A stretch of 64,000 nt of DNA, taken from positions 1,406,745 to 1,470,744 of the forward strand of contig NZ_JBAWKC010000001.1 of assembly GCF_044003965.1 (NCBI RefSeq). The letters are read 5' to 3'. The notes below the pieces were generated by a model, which saw only the letters and a list, made by a program, of their open reading frames with translations, did not search any database and was not told where the DNA came from. Both the position numbers and the translations under genes were made by a program. Position 1 is the first letter of the stretch. Each line of letters begins with the position of its first letter. Positions 26,596-35,621 of the stretch are shown one piece after another. This DNA comes from Yeosuana aquiaggeris. GTDB taxonomy: Bacteria > Bacteroidota > Bacteroidia > Flavobacteriales > Flavobacteriaceae.

Positions 26596-27612
26596 TTATT
26601 TAGTAAAGCGATGCAACGTAAATATCATAGAACTTAATAAAATAAAAGCACCAACCTGATGTGCCACACCAAGCCACACCGGAACTTGAAATAAAATAGT
26701 GAAAACGCCTAATAAAAATTGAATCCCAACCACTATTAACAAGGATAAAATACCATTTGATTGAAGTTTAGTTAATGTCAATTTTTTAGATTTATGCCAA
26801 ATTGCAATTACCGAAAACACCACAATATATGCTAAGATTCTATGCGCAAATTGAACACCGCTTTTACCTTCAACAAAGTTTTTATACCAGGGTTGTTGTT
26901 CAATAAAAACGGTGTCATGCATGAATTGGCCTTCACTCATCATAGGCCAATGATTATGAATAAAACCGGCATCTAATCCAGCTACAAAAGCGCCATAAAT
27001 GATTTGTATTAATAAGACAACTAAAGCAAATCTTATAAAATTTCTAAAGTCTATATTGATATCTTTATTAACAGGATAAATTAAATCCAATGCCACCCAA
27101 AAAGTATATGCAAAAGTCACAAATGCGGTTGTTAAATGAGCTGCCAACCTATAGTGGCTCACGTCTGGATTGTCAACTAAACCACTTTTAACCATATACC
27201 AGCCCATAAATCCCTGAAAAGCCCCAAGACCAAGCAGGATAATAGATTTTGTTATTGTAGGTTTAGAAAGTTGTTTGGTGATTAAAAAGTATAAAAATGG
27301 AATTAAGAATACTAAGCCAATAAAACGACCAATGACCCGGTGCAGCCATTCCCAAAAATAAATATCTTTAAAATCTTGAAGGTTAAAATGATTGTTGAGT
27401 TTTTGATATTCAGGATATTGTTTGTATAAATCAAAAGCTTCTTGCCATTCAATATCATTCATTGGAGGGATGACTCCGGAAATTAATTTATAATTGGAAA
27501 TAGATAAACCTGAATGTGTTAACCTAGTAATACCGCCAACAACAACCATGATGAATATTAAAATGCAACCAGTAAGCAGCCAATAAATGACTTTATTATT
27601 ATCTTTTTTCAT
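26596..27612 (-). CDS. ctaA: Heme A synthase (COX15/CtaA)
   Basis: 338 residues, eight membrane segments. Oxidises the C8 methyl of heme O to a formyl group to give heme A for cytochrome c oxidase, in the inner membrane. Family landmarks: GGITRLTHSGLSI after TM1, a Glu and His in WEWLHRVIGR (about residue 90), HLTTAF, HNHWPMMSEG, FAHRILAYIV and GVAHQVGAFILL, giving the conserved heme-ligand histidines in both halves. The ATG is one base after the GNAT gene stop. Confidence 0.93.
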   Translation of the reverse strand: MKKDNNKVIYWLLTGCILIFIMVVVGGITRLTHSGLSISNYKLISGVIPPMNDIEWQEAFDLYKQYPEYQKLNNHFNLQDFKDIYFWEWLHRVIGRFIGLVFLIPFLYFLITKQLSKPTITKSIILLGLGAFQGFMGWYMVKSGLVDNPDVSHYRLAAHLTTAFVTFAYTFWVALDLIYPVNKDINIDFRNFIRFALVVLLIQIIYGAFVAGLDAGFIHNHWPMMSEGQFMHDTVFIEQQPWYKNFVEGKSGVQFAHRILAYIVVFSVIAIWHKSKKLTLTKLQSNGILSLLIVVGIQFLLGVFTILFQVPVWLGVAHQVGAFILLSSMIFTLHRFTK

Positions 27613-27613
27613 T

Positions 27614-28066
27614 TTATAAAAGGTTTTTTTTAAAACATAAACTATTGACTACATTTCTGTATTGTCCATAATTAGACATTAATTGAAATTTGTTTTTTTT
27701 ATATAGTGCAATAGCTTCCATTTGCCTGATACCTGTTTCTAAAATACAGGATTTATAATTTAATTCTCTGGCCCAAGCTTCTAGTTCTTGCAGTATTTTA
27801 GTGGCTATACCATTTCCTCTTGCTTCAGTTCGGGTAAACATGCGTTTTATTTCAATATTATCAGTATCAAAAGGTTTTAAAGCGCCGCAACCAACAGGTT
27901 GATCATTTAAATAGGCTACCACTGTGTGTTTTATAACATCAATATGATTGTATTGATTATAAAATTCATGCTCATCTCCGTCGGTAATCTTTAAAAAGGC
28001 ATCTAAGTCTTTCACAAGATTAATGAAATCTATATTTTCAGAATTTGTTCTAACTAGCTTAATCAT
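27614..28066 (-). CDS. GNAT family N-acetyltransferase
   Basis: 150 residues. Acetyl-CoA binding motif A is RTEARGNGIATKIL (about residues 78-91), preceded by VGCGALKPFD and followed by CILETGIRQMEAIALYKKNKF, the usual GNAT order. Substrate unknown. Its ATG overlaps the stop of the CCA-adding enzyme gene by 4 bp (ATGA), a sign of translational coupling, and the heme A synthase gene starts right after it. Confidence 0.88.
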   Translation of the reverse strand: MIKLVRTNSENIDFINLVKDLDAFLKITDGDEHEFYNQYNHIDVIKHTVVAYLNDQPVGCGALKPFDTDNIEIKRMFTRTEARGNGIATKILQELEAWARELNYKSCILETGIRQMEAIALYKKNKFQLMSNYGQYRNVVNSLCFKKNLL

Positions 28067-29487
28067 TTCTGCGAGGTAATTGTTAAACCTAAACGTTTAC
28101 CTTCTTTCAGCATGAGGTCATAAGCGGCTTTGTGCTCATTTGGGATATCACCATCAAGAATAGCTTCTTTTATAGCCTCTTTGATAATACCAATCTCCTT
28201 GGAAGGTTTTAAATTGAAAGTTGCCATAATTTCTTCACCCGATATGGGTGGTTGAAAGTTTCGTACATGGTCACGTTCTTCCACCTCAATAATTTTGTCG
28301 CGAACAATTTTGAAATTGTTGCGATATTGATTAAATTTTTTTGGATTTTTTGTGGTGATATCTGCCTCACAAAGCGTCATTAAATCATCTACAAATATAC
28401 CCGCATCAAATACTAAACGACGCACGGCAGAATCCGTTGCTTCTTCATTGGCTAATACAATTGGTCTGGAACTCATAAATACCATTTTTTGAACAAATTT
28501 CATTTTGTCATTCAATGGCATTTTAAGGCGTTTAAATAATTGATACACCATTTTTGACCCTTCAAATTCATGGCCATGAAAAGTCCAGCCTACCTTTTTG
28601 CTAAATTTTTTAGTAGGAGCTTTACCAATATCATGTAATAAAGCCGCCCATCGTAACCATAAATTATTGGTGTTTTCTGCAATATTATCAACTACCTCAA
28701 GTGTGTGATAAAAATTATCTTTATGTCTTTGACCTTCTATTTCATCAATCCCTTTTAATGCCATTAACTCGGGTAAAATATAATCAAGTAAACCTGTTTG
28801 TTCTAGCAATAAAAAGCCTACAGAAGGTTTTTTGCTTTCTAAGATTTTGTTTAATTCAACAACAATTCTTTCATTAGTGATAATTTGAATTCTGTGATTA
28901 TTCTTCGAGATGGCTTTTAAACTAATCTCTTCAATTTTAAAATCCAATTGCGCTGAAAAACGGATGGCACGCATCATCCGTAACGGGTCGTCACTATAAG
29001 TTAAGTCAGGGTCTAAAGGGGTGCGTATAATTTTATTTTGTAAATCTTGCACTCCATTAAATGGATCAAGTAAATCTCCGAAATTTGATTCGCTTAAATT
29101 TAAAGCTAAAGCGTTTATTGTAAAATCTCGTCTGTTCTGATCATCCTGTAAAGACCCATTTTCAACTACGGGGTTTCTACTGTCTTCACTATAGGATTCT
29201 TTTCTGGCACCAACAAATTCAATTTCAATATCATCGTAGCGAAGCATTGCCGTACCGTAAGTTTTAAAAACCTGTACTTTGGGTTTGTTTGGTAAATTTT
29301 TTGAAACTTGTTTGGCAAGTTGAATACCATCTCCAATGGCAACAATATCAATATCTTTTGGCAAACCTCTATTCAGCAAAAAGTCTCTTACAAAACCACC
29401 TATAACATAACAATCTAGATCTAGTTGATTAGCAGATTGAGAAATGATTTTGAAAATATTGTGTTTTAAGGCGTCTTTGTAATTCAT
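28063..29487 (-). CDS. cca: CCA tRNA nucleotidyltransferase with HD domain
   Basis: 474 residues. Adds or repairs the 3' CCA of tRNAs; the tRNA-Leu and tRNA-Lys genes in this window lack an encoded CCA, so this activity is needed. Nucleotidyltransferase head: VIGGFVRDFLL and DIDIVAIG (residues ~28-50), RRDFTINALAL, and DPLRMMRAIRFSAQL. An HD phosphohydrolase domain follows (HTLEVVDN, WAALLHDIGKA near residue 290). Class II polynucleotide-polymerase type; a poly(A) polymerase role cannot be excluded from sequence alone, but the HD-containing form in Bacteroidota is usually the CCA enzyme. Confidence 0.88.
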   Translation of the reverse strand: MNYKDALKHNIFKIISQSANQLDLDCYVIGGFVRDFLLNRGLPKDIDIVAIGDGIQLAKQVSKNLPNKPKVQVFKTYGTAMLRYDDIEIEFVGARKESYSEDSRNPVVENGSLQDDQNRRDFTINALALNLSESNFGDLLDPFNGVQDLQNKIIRTPLDPDLTYSDDPLRMMRAIRFSAQLDFKIEEISLKAISKNNHRIQIITNERIVVELNKILESKKPSVGFLLLEQTGLLDYILPELMALKGIDEIEGQRHKDNFYHTLEVVDNIAENTNNLWLRWAALLHDIGKAPTKKFSKKVGWTFHGHEFEGSKMVYQLFKRLKMPLNDKMKFVQKMVFMSSRPIVLANEEATDSAVRRLVFDAGIFVDDLMTLCEADITTKNPKKFNQYRNNFKIVRDKIIEVEERDHVRNFQPPISGEEIMATFNLKPSKEIGIIKEAIKEAILDGDIPNEHKAAYDLMLKEGKRLGLTITSQK

Positions 29488-29547
29488 TAATTATAATGCA
29501 ATAATAATATTTCAAGCTTCAATTGTTTGAATTGAAATTTATAGCTT

Positions 29548-30108
29548 TTATGGTCTTATAATTTTAACAACTCCATTACTACTTAATTTAAGCATAGATG
29601 ATGGTTTGTTGCAAATTTTTTCGCGATGCAAATTTACAACATAGTCCACACCTTTTAAAACCTCTTGAGATATTTCTTTAAATGATTTTGGGGTAGGCAT
29701 TCCACTAATATTAGCAGATGTTGAAACTATCGCCCCATTAAATCGTCGCAATAACTGGAAGCAAAAATCATCATTGGGAATTCTTATGGCAATAGTATTA
29801 TCTTCTGCAACTAGGTTCGGTGCTAAATTTTGTGCATCGTCATAAATAATGGTTATAGGCTCTTCTGAAACCTCAATTATGTTATAAGCAACTTCAGGTA
29901 TTTTTTTAATGTATTTTTTAAGCATTCTGTCATCTGCTACTAAGCAAATGAGCGTTTTGCTACCTCTACGCTGCTTTAATTGAAAAACTTTGTTTACAGC
30001 TTCAGGATTAGTTGCATCACAACCAATACCCCATACGGTGTCAGTAGGGTAGAGTATAAGTCCGCCTTCTTTTAAAATTTGTAAGGCTTTGTTTATTTCT
30101 TGTTGCAT
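29548..30108 (-). CDS. L-threonylcarbamoyladenylate synthase (Sua5/YciO/YrdC)
   Basis: 186 residues from the ATG MQQEINKALQIL, which fits the family start (GGLILYPTDTVWGIGCDA follows). Makes threonylcarbamoyl-AMP from threonine, bicarbonate and ATP for the t6A37 modification of ANN-decoding tRNAs. Motifs: KQRRGSKTLICLV, DNTIAIRIPNDDFC and VSTSANISGMPTPKSF. A longer start (27 bp upstream) would place a TAAATTTG -7-like box inside the coding region, so I prefer the shorter one. The gene lies 60 bp upstream of cca, so two tRNA-maturation genes are neighbours. Confidence 0.9.
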   Translation of the reverse strand: MQQEINKALQILKEGGLILYPTDTVWGIGCDATNPEAVNKVFQLKQRRGSKTLICLVADDRMLKKYIKKIPEVAYNIIEVSEEPITIIYDDAQNLAPNLVAEDNTIAIRIPNDDFCFQLLRRFNGAIVSTSANISGMPTPKSFKEISQEVLKGVDYVVNLHREKICNKPSSMLKLSSNGVVKIIRP

Positions 30109-30162
30109 GGAGTTATATTTTTTCAAATTTAGCATTACTTTTATTCATTACATAAAACTTCG

Positions 30163-30170
30163 TAATTTTG
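30163..30170 (+). promoter_or_regulatory. -7 box (TAATTTTG) for the DUF1919 gene
   Basis: Matches TAnnTTTG, 40 bp before the ATG, in the divergent region with the Sua5-type gene. No clear -33 TTG. Confidence 0.45.
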
Positions 30171-30210
30171 CAGTCTAAAATATAATACATGATTACTTTA
30201 ATCCTTATAA

Positions 30211-30864
30211 ATGTTTAGAAAAGTATATGTTTTTGTAAGTAGAAAATTCAGGTCTTTATTTAAAGATTATTTCAGGAAAAAGGATTTGGAGATTTTGAAA
30301 AACAAGGAGTTTGTAATCATATCAAACAATTGTTGGGGAGGGAGTGCATACCAATGGTATAGAAGACCTTATAATACGCCTTTTGTTGGGCTTTTTATTC
30401 ATGGTTCTTGTTATATGAAATTGCTGAATAATTTTGAGTATTATATGGCTCAAAAATTATCTTTTACAACTAATTCAAGGTATCCTGCAATTGGTGAATC
30501 CTATCCAATTGGATTATTGAGTGATATTGAAATACATTTTCAGCACTTTGCTTCTGAAGACGAAGCAAGAGAAAAATGGGAAAGAAGAACGGCAAGAATG
30601 CTTCAAGTAACCAATATGGATAATTATTTTTTCAAAATTTGTGATCGACAATTAACTACAAAGTCAAATTTATTGGAGTTTCATCAGTTACCTTTCAAAA
30701 ATAAAATTTCATTTTCGGTAAATCATTATGAAGAACTTAAGTCATGTAATCATATCGTTATTTTAGAATCAGAAAAAAATAAAGGGGAATATGTGCCTAA
30801 TGGAAAAAAACTATTTAAACTAACTTATCTGTATTTTGATTTAAGTAAATGGTTAATAGGTTGA
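30211..30864 (+). CDS. DUF1919 family protein (exopolysaccharide-associated)
   Basis: 217 residues. The family signature is clear: FVIISNNCWGGSAYQWY (about residues 36-52), then TPFVGLFIHG, YPIGLLSDIEIHFQHF and EAREKWERRTARML with INxDN-like TNMDNYFFKI. DUF1919 proteins are encoded in capsule and exopolysaccharide clusters and are thought to be transferases; the reaction is not established. Here it begins the surface-polysaccharide island, next to the WaaP-type kinase and glycosyltransferases, which supports that role. The N-terminus is basic (RKVYVFVSRKFRSLFK), with no membrane segment. Confidence 0.82.
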   Translation: MFRKVYVFVSRKFRSLFKDYFRKKDLEILKNKEFVIISNNCWGGSAYQWYRRPYNTPFVGLFIHGSCYMKLLNNFEYYMAQKLSFTTNSRYPAIGESYPIGLLSDIEIHFQHFASEDEAREKWERRTARMLQVTNMDNYFFKICDRQLTTKSNLLEFHQLPFKNKISFSVNHYEELKSCNHIVILESEKNKGEYVPNGKKLFKLTYLYFDLSKWLIG

Positions 30865-30959
30865 GTTTTTTTTTGAGTATTATTTTTTACATAAATTGAT
30901 TTTAATGATTAACATGGGGTTTAAAAAATTAAATGCAATAGATATTGATTTTATTTAGA

Positions 30960-31727
30960 ATGAAGGAAAAGAAGGTTTTTCATGATCACGTAAAAAACAG
31001 AAATAAACTAACTCTTGCAATTCATGATTTTGATAGTTATGAAGGAGGAGTAGGCGACCGTAATACCATTAAAATTTTAAATATTGATGGGGTCAATGTT
31101 AATATTAAAGCGTTTAAAATTCCTAATATTTTTAATCAAATTGCCTACAGGTTTTTTAGAAAAAGTAAAGCGGAAAGATCTTTTGAGTATGCTAAAAAAC
31201 TAATAGAACTTGGTATAGGTACTCCTAAACCCTTAGCTTTTTTTGAATATAACACCCTTTTGTTATTTAAAAAAAGCTTCTATTTAAGTGAGCAACAGGA
31301 TTGCGATCTAACTTATAGAGAGCTCATAACAGATTTAAATTATCCAAATCATGAAACTATTTTAAGGGCTTTTACAAGGTTTACTTATTTATTACATGAA
31401 AAAGGGGTTCAGTTTTTAGATCATTCACCTGGGAATACGCTCATTAAAAAAAACGGAGATAATTATGATTTTTATTTGGTTGACTTAAACCGGATGAATT
31501 TTGGTAAACTTGATTTTGAAACGAGAATAAAAAATTTTTCCAGACTTACCATGTATAAATCCATGGTTGAAATTATGAGTGACGAATATGCTAAATGTAC
31601 AGGAGAAGATCGCCAATTAATTTTTAATTTGATGTGGAAATCTACACTGCTGTTTCAAAAAAAATATCAAAATAGAATGAGATTAAAAAAGAAACTAAAA
31701 TTTTGGAAAAAAAATGCTAACGCTTAG
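30960..31727 (+). CDS. Kdo/WaaP-type LPS core kinase
   Basis: 255 residues from ATG (MKEKKVFHDH); an upstream TTG in frame is less likely. Kinase-fold protein of the lipopolysaccharide kinase (Kdo kinase/WaaP) family: FKIPNIFNQIAYRFFRKSKAERSFEYA is the ATP-lobe start, FLDHSPGNTLI (about residue 158) is the catalytic loop with Asp and Asn, and FYLVDLNRM (~175) carries the metal-binding Asp. Such enzymes phosphorylate inner-core sugars in the cytosol before export. The 3' end overlaps the convergent glycosyltransferase gene by 11 bp. Confidence 0.85.
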   Translation: MKEKKVFHDHVKNRNKLTLAIHDFDSYEGGVGDRNTIKILNIDGVNVNIKAFKIPNIFNQIAYRFFRKSKAERSFEYAKKLIELGIGTPKPLAFFEYNTLLLFKKSFYLSEQQDCDLTYRELITDLNYPNHETILRAFTRFTYLLHEKGVQFLDHSPGNTLIKKNGDNYDFYLVDLNRMNFGKLDFETRIKNFSRLTMYKSMVEIMSDEYAKCTGEDRQLIFNLMWKSTLLFQKKYQNRMRLKKKLKFWKKNANA

Positions 31728-32475
31728 TTTTCCATAACCTATAAAGTTTTATATACTTTAAAAAAGTACCGTGGTAAGTTTGAACACAAATAATTAAACC
31801 ATTAATCCCATCTAAAAATCCCAATCTTAAAAAGTAAGCTTTAAAAAAGCTCCAAAAAGGTCTGTATATTATTTTCCATACAGATGACTTGATCCCAAGT
31901 TTAAAATAGGCTTCTGAAGCAATAGTAGTAAAATCCTCTATTTTTTGATTATGCTCAGAATAGTCCCTATACATCCAATGCAATAAATCTCCATTTAATT
32001 TACCCGATTTGAGCCCTTTTTTTAAAACATAGCAGTCATGTGGGTTTATACCTTTCCATTCTCCACTACCTTTTTTAAATAATCGAAGTTTTTTATCCGG
32101 GTACCAATCTGAATGTTTAATCCATTGACCACAATAATTATTTAACCTATTGACAAAATAACCATCAAATTTCCAATTGGATTTAATGTTTAAAATACTA
32201 GTTTTTAAGTCCTCAGAAAGGACTTCATCACCATCCAATGATAAAATATAATCATTTTTAGCTAAAGAGAGGGCGTGGTTTTTTTGTTCTATATATCCTT
32301 CAAATTTATGTTGAATGAAAGTAGTGTTAAATGATTTGCATATTTCTGCTGTTCTATCTGTAGAGTAGGAATCTAAAACAATAATTTCATCAGCAATCCC
32401 CTTTAAAGAGCTTAAACATTTTTCTAAATGTTCCTCTTCATTGTATGTGATAATAACAGCTGAAAGTTTAATCAT
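31717..32475 (-). CDS. Glycosyltransferase family 2 (LPS core type)
   Basis: 252 residues. GT-A fold: LSAVIITYNEEEHLEKCL at the start, VLDSYSTDRTAEI, and the metal-binding DxD-type SLDGDEVL (about residues 86-93). The rest (WYPDKKLRLFKKG, W-K-G-INPHD) fits the WaaE/KdtX-like group that adds a sugar to the LPS inner core. C-terminal half has an amphipathic or membrane-associated stretch (FWSFFKAYFLRLGFLDGINGL). Donor and acceptor are unknown. It is a relative of the 33717-34475 enzyme. It has a strong own promoter at 32538-32567. Confidence 0.88.
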   Translation of the reverse strand: MIKLSAVIITYNEEEHLEKCLSSLKGIADEIIVLDSYSTDRTAEICKSFNTTFIQHKFEGYIEQKNHALSLAKNDYILSLDGDEVLSEDLKTSILNIKSNWKFDGYFVNRLNNYCGQWIKHSDWYPDKKLRLFKKGSGEWKGINPHDCYVLKKGLKSGKLNGDLLHWMYRDYSEHNQKIEDFTTIASEAYFKLGIKSSVWKIIYRPFWSFFKAYFLRLGFLDGINGLIICVQTYHGTFLKYIKLYRLWKTKR

Positions 32476-32537
32476 TTTTATTAACTAGAATATATTGAGT
32501 GCAGTGAACATAATTACCGTTTTCTCGACTATTGTTG

Positions 32538-32567
32538 CAAAAATAGATTATTAAATTTTGTAAGCAA
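32538..32567 (-). promoter_or_regulatory. Promoter TTG-N19-TATTTTTG
   Basis: Full Bacteroidota-type promoter on the minus strand: TTG at 32565-32567 and TATTTTTG at 32538-32545, spacing 19. It drives the family-2 glycosyltransferase gene with a leader of about 55 nt. Confidence 0.75.
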
Positions 32568-32616
32568 AATGCTAAGCATTTATAATAATGAATTCTAAAA
32601 ATAAAATGCTTATTAA

Positions 32617-33582
32617 TTATTTGTTAGTATAGACTTCTTTAAAAACTGTTTTGACCCAAGTATTTAAAGTATATTTTTCAAATACTTTTTTTGGAATGGG
32701 ATTGTAACTAGAATATAAAAAGGAGTCAGGAATATTTATATTGTTTTCATCAATAATCAAAATATTTTGTGGGTCATAAAAATCGTAATTTACAATGTCA
32801 GGGTTGTTTGTTATTAATTTTTTATGAAATCCCATGGCTTCAAATACTCTAAATGTCAGTCCTCGATGCTTGCGAATCTGTCCCAAATCTAGCATGCAGA
32901 TAGTTTCCATTAAAATTAGTTTAATATCTTTAAAAGACATCGGTTCCTTGATTATTTCAATTAAGTTATAAGTGTTTACTTTTTTATTTGTTTTTACAAT
33001 AATTTTGAAATCTTTTCTTTGGTCTCTTAGAATAGAAGATATTTTTAATAAGACAGGGAATCTTTTTTTGTCATAACTACTAATATTAAAAACGCAATAC
33101 TTCAATTTTTTATTTTCTGAATTTATATCGTTTTCTTCATAGATAAAGTTAGTAATGGGTTTAAAACCATATTTTTCGCAGTCACCCGGTTCAAAACTAT
33201 ATATTTCATTAAAATATTTTATAGTTTTTAATTTTCTCCGGTAATGATTGATGCCATCAAAAAAATAGGTTTTTAAAAGGGGGGTTCTTGATTTTAATTG
33301 TTCTAAATTTTTAAAAGACAACATATCCGGTCTGACAATCAAAATAGTATCAAAGTTTTCATTGCCAATAACTTTTTTGATGTATTTCTTGCGGTATTCA
33401 AATTTTAAATCTTCGCCAATTTTTTTCAAAAAAAAGTTCTTTACTTTTAACGATAAAGTACTGTATTTATATTCAGGTATGTGAATATCTGTGACTAGTA
33501 TATTATTATTTTTTCTGAGTTCATCAGCAACTTTTTCCATGTAACCCATGTATTTTGGGGCTATAATCAAAACTTTTTTCAT
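32617..33582 (-). CDS. Glycosyltransferase-like protein (CgeB/RfaS-like)
   Basis: 321 residues from the ATG MKKVLIIAPKYMGYMEK; the longer ORF starts on TTG and adds 18 residues without a match to the family. The N-terminal Rossmann half (to ~150) contains DTILIVRPDML; the second half has the GT-B acceptor-like motif HRGLTFRVFEAMGFHKKLITN-type (about residues 250-270), where E in VFEAMG is usual for retaining GT4/CgeB transferases. Likely adds a sugar to LPS or a surface polysaccharide; specificity unknown. Divergent from the next glycosyltransferase gene. Confidence 0.72.
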   Translation of the reverse strand: MKKVLIIAPKYMGYMEKVADELRKNNNILVTDIHIPEYKYSTLSLKVKNFFLKKIGEDLKFEYRKKYIKKVIGNENFDTILIVRPDMLSFKNLEQLKSRTPLLKTYFFDGINHYRRKLKTIKYFNEIYSFEPGDCEKYGFKPITNFIYEENDINSENKKLKYCVFNISSYDKKRFPVLLKISSILRDQRKDFKIIVKTNKKVNTYNLIEIIKEPMSFKDIKLILMETICMLDLGQIRKHRGLTFRVFEAMGFHKKLITNNPDIVNYDFYDPQNILIIDENNINIPDSFLYSSYNPIPKKVFEKYTLNTWVKTVFKEVYTNK

Positions 33583-33716
33583 GCTGAGAGACGTTTCTTT
33601 GTTTAGTAGAATTTTATTTATCTGGTAAAAATACAAAGTATTTAAAGACTCCTTGATGGTTATGATGTAATTAGTTAAAAAAGTAATATTTTAGCTAAGC
33701 ACAAATTAAAATTCAC

Positions 33717-34475
33717 ATGGGAATCAGTGGTCTGGTTATAACTTATAATGAGGAAAAATATATTGAAAGATGTGTTAAAACTCTTTTTAAAGTTTGTGAT
33801 GAAGTAATTATTATAGATTCTTTCAGTGTGGATAAAACAGCTGAAATTGCCGAAAAACATGGGGCAAGAGTATATTGTCAGAAATTTTTAGGAGATGGTC
33901 CTCAACGTATTCATGGTTTGCAGTTTTGTAAAAATGACTGGATTTTAAACCCTGACGCAGATGAGTTTTTAGAGGAAGATGCCTTGGAATTTATATTGAG
34001 CAAAAGTTTTGAAACGGATGTTTATGATGGTTATGAGTTTAGAAGAAAAAATTATCTCGGTAATGATATTATAGATTTTGCTGGTTGGTACCCCGATTAT
34101 GCCTGTAGATTCTTTAATAAAAAAACTGCCTCTCCATCAAAAGCTATGGTACATCAAAGAGTTGAGGGCAAAAATATTAAAAGAGTAAATGTACACTTTG
34201 CACACTATGCTTGGAGTAATTTATACCAGATTATTGCCAAAAAAAATCAATATACTGATTGGCAGGCAGAACAATTTATTAAAACCAAAAGGCGGACTAA
34301 TCCTTTTACACCTTTTAGCCATGGTTTTGTGTCTTTCTTTAAATGTTATTTTTTACAGAAAGGTATCTTTAATGGAGTTGATGGTTTTACCTTTTCTTTT
34401 ATACAGGCCTTCTTTTCTTACATGAAATACGCTAAACTCAGAAAACTTCAAAAACAGGAAACAAAGACTAATTAA
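33717..34475 (+). CDS. Glycosyltransferase family 2 (LPS core type)
   Basis: 252 residues, same length and layout as the 31717-32475 enzyme: SGLVITYNEEKYIERCV, IIDSFSVDKTAEI, NPDADEFL (metal site about residue 82-89), FAGWYPDYACRFF and HQRVEG. C-terminal hydrophobic helices FFKCYFLQKGIFNGVDGF. The two are likely old paralogues acting on consecutive core sugars. The gene runs toward dapD with an 8-bp gap and no visible terminator. Confidence 0.87.
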   Translation: MGISGLVITYNEEKYIERCVKTLFKVCDEVIIIDSFSVDKTAEIAEKHGARVYCQKFLGDGPQRIHGLQFCKNDWILNPDADEFLEEDALEFILSKSFETDVYDGYEFRRKNYLGNDIIDFAGWYPDYACRFFNKKTASPSKAMVHQRVEGKNIKRVNVHFAHYAWSNLYQIIAKKNQYTDWQAEQFIKTKRRTNPFTPFSHGFVSFFKCYFLQKGIFNGVDGFTFSFIQAFFSYMKYAKLRKLQKQETKTN

Positions 34476-34483
34476 AAGGGCCG

Positions 34484-35299
34484 TTAAACCGCTACATCAT
34501 TCTCACGAAGTGCATTATTTAAGGACGTTTTCTTATCTGTACTTTCTTTACGTTTTCCAATAATTAAAGCGCAAGGTACTTGAAATTCACCAGCAGGAAA
34601 TTTTTTCGAATAACTACCTGGAATTACAACTGATCTGGCAGGAACCCTACCTTTGTATTCAACAGGGGTTTCACCTGTAATATCAATGATTTTTGTACTC
34701 ATTGTTAAAACAACATTTGCCCCTAAAACAGCCTCGGTTTCAACACGAACGCCTTCTACTACTATACAACGAGATCCAATAAACGCATTGTCTTCAATGA
34801 TAACAGGAGCCGCCTGTAAGGGCTCTAAAACACCACCAATACCAACACCACCAGATAAATGCACATTTTTTCCAATTTGAGCACAACTACCAACAGTTGC
34901 CCATGTGTCCACCATAGTGCCTTCATCTACATAGGCTCCAATATTTACATAGCTAGGCATTAAGATGGTTCCTTTTGAGATATATGCTCCGTGACGTGCA
35001 ACTGCGTGCGGTACCACTCTTATTCCTTTTTCAGCATATCCTGTTTTTAATGGTATTTTATCATGAAATTCAAAGGGGCCAACTTCTATAGTTTGCATCG
35101 TTTGTATTGGGAAGTATAAAACAACTGCTTTTTTTACCCATTCATTAACTTGCCAGCCATTTGTAGCGGGTTCTGCAACGCGAAGTTCACCGGAATCTAA
35201 TAAAGAAATGACCTCTCTTATAGCATTAATGGTTTCAGGTTCTTTTAAAAGCGTTCTGTTTTCCCAGGCTTTTTCTATGATATGTTGTATTTGTTTCAT
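34484..35299 (-). CDS. dapD: 2,3,4,5-tetrahydropyridine-2,6-dicarboxylate N-succinyltransferase
   Basis: 271 residues from ATG (MKQIQHIIEKAWENR), the normal DapD length. Succinylates tetrahydrodipicolinate with succinyl-CoA in the lysine/diaminopimelate pathway that feeds peptidoglycan and LysA. Helical N-terminal domain, then the left-handed beta-helix of hexapeptide repeats (about residues 110-230: NIGAYVDEGTMVDTWATVGS, IGKNVHLSGGVGIGG, NAFIGSRCIVVEGV). A TTG-initiated longer version is rejected because its TTG lies in the -7 box. Confidence 0.95.
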   Translation of the reverse strand: MKQIQHIIEKAWENRTLLKEPETINAIREVISLLDSGELRVAEPATNGWQVNEWVKKAVVLYFPIQTMQTIEVGPFEFHDKIPLKTGYAEKGIRVVPHAVARHGAYISKGTILMPSYVNIGAYVDEGTMVDTWATVGSCAQIGKNVHLSGGVGIGGVLEPLQAAPVIIEDNAFIGSRCIVVEGVRVETEAVLGANVVLTMSTKIIDITGETPVEYKGRVPARSVVIPGSYSKKFPAGEFQVPCALIIGKRKESTDKKTSLNNALRENDVAV

Positions 35300-35317
35300 G
35301 GTTGAAATTCTTTTTGG

Positions 35318-35325
35318 CAAAGATA
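35318..35325 (-). promoter_or_regulatory. -7 box (TATCTTTG) for dapD
   Basis: TATCTTTG on the minus strand, 18 bp before the dapD ATG. Its final TTG is the alternative start of the longer ORF, which decides the start in favour of ATG. Confidence 0.6.
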
Positions 35326-35564
35326 GTATCTATGTTTAAAATAAAAAGTTTAACTGAAGAATATAAATTGGACTAATAGTTGAAATACATAAATGTGATT
35401 AAAAATATTTTAAAAAAAAACTTTTTACCTCCCAACTAAATTGAATCATCGATAAAACACATTATGGGTGAATTATGACGTTGAAATGAGTTATTTAATC
35501 TATTCAACGACAAAAATGGTAGCTTCTCTAATCATCGAAAATCTAGTTAGTTACAACTAATTTA

Positions 35565-35597
35565 TTGTGTATTAGCCTCTAGGTGTATATATATTTG
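35565..35597 (+). promoter_or_regulatory. Promoter TTG-N22-TATATTTG
   Basis: TTG at 35565-35567 and TATATTTG at 35590-35597, spacing 22. It lies 24 bp before the ATG of the 96-aa gene; an upstream GTG start would lie inside this promoter. Confidence 0.65.
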
Positions 35598-35621
35598 TTT
35601 CAACAAAAAAATCTAAGTAAC

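Larger units (their letters stand above)
35300..35621. other. 322-bp divergent gap between dapD and a small secreted protein gene
   Basis: No gene seen. It contains the dapD -7 box (35318-35325), the rightward promoter at 35565-35597, and a 7-bp inverted repeat CGTTGAA-N17-TTCAACG at 35479-35509 that could be a hairpin or an operator. Confidence 0.5.

Noticed and set aside
29518..29536. TTCAATT-N5-AATTGAA between the Sua5 gene and cca as a terminator
   Set aside because: All-A/T stem apart from one pair and no T run; more likely chance in AT-rich DNA.
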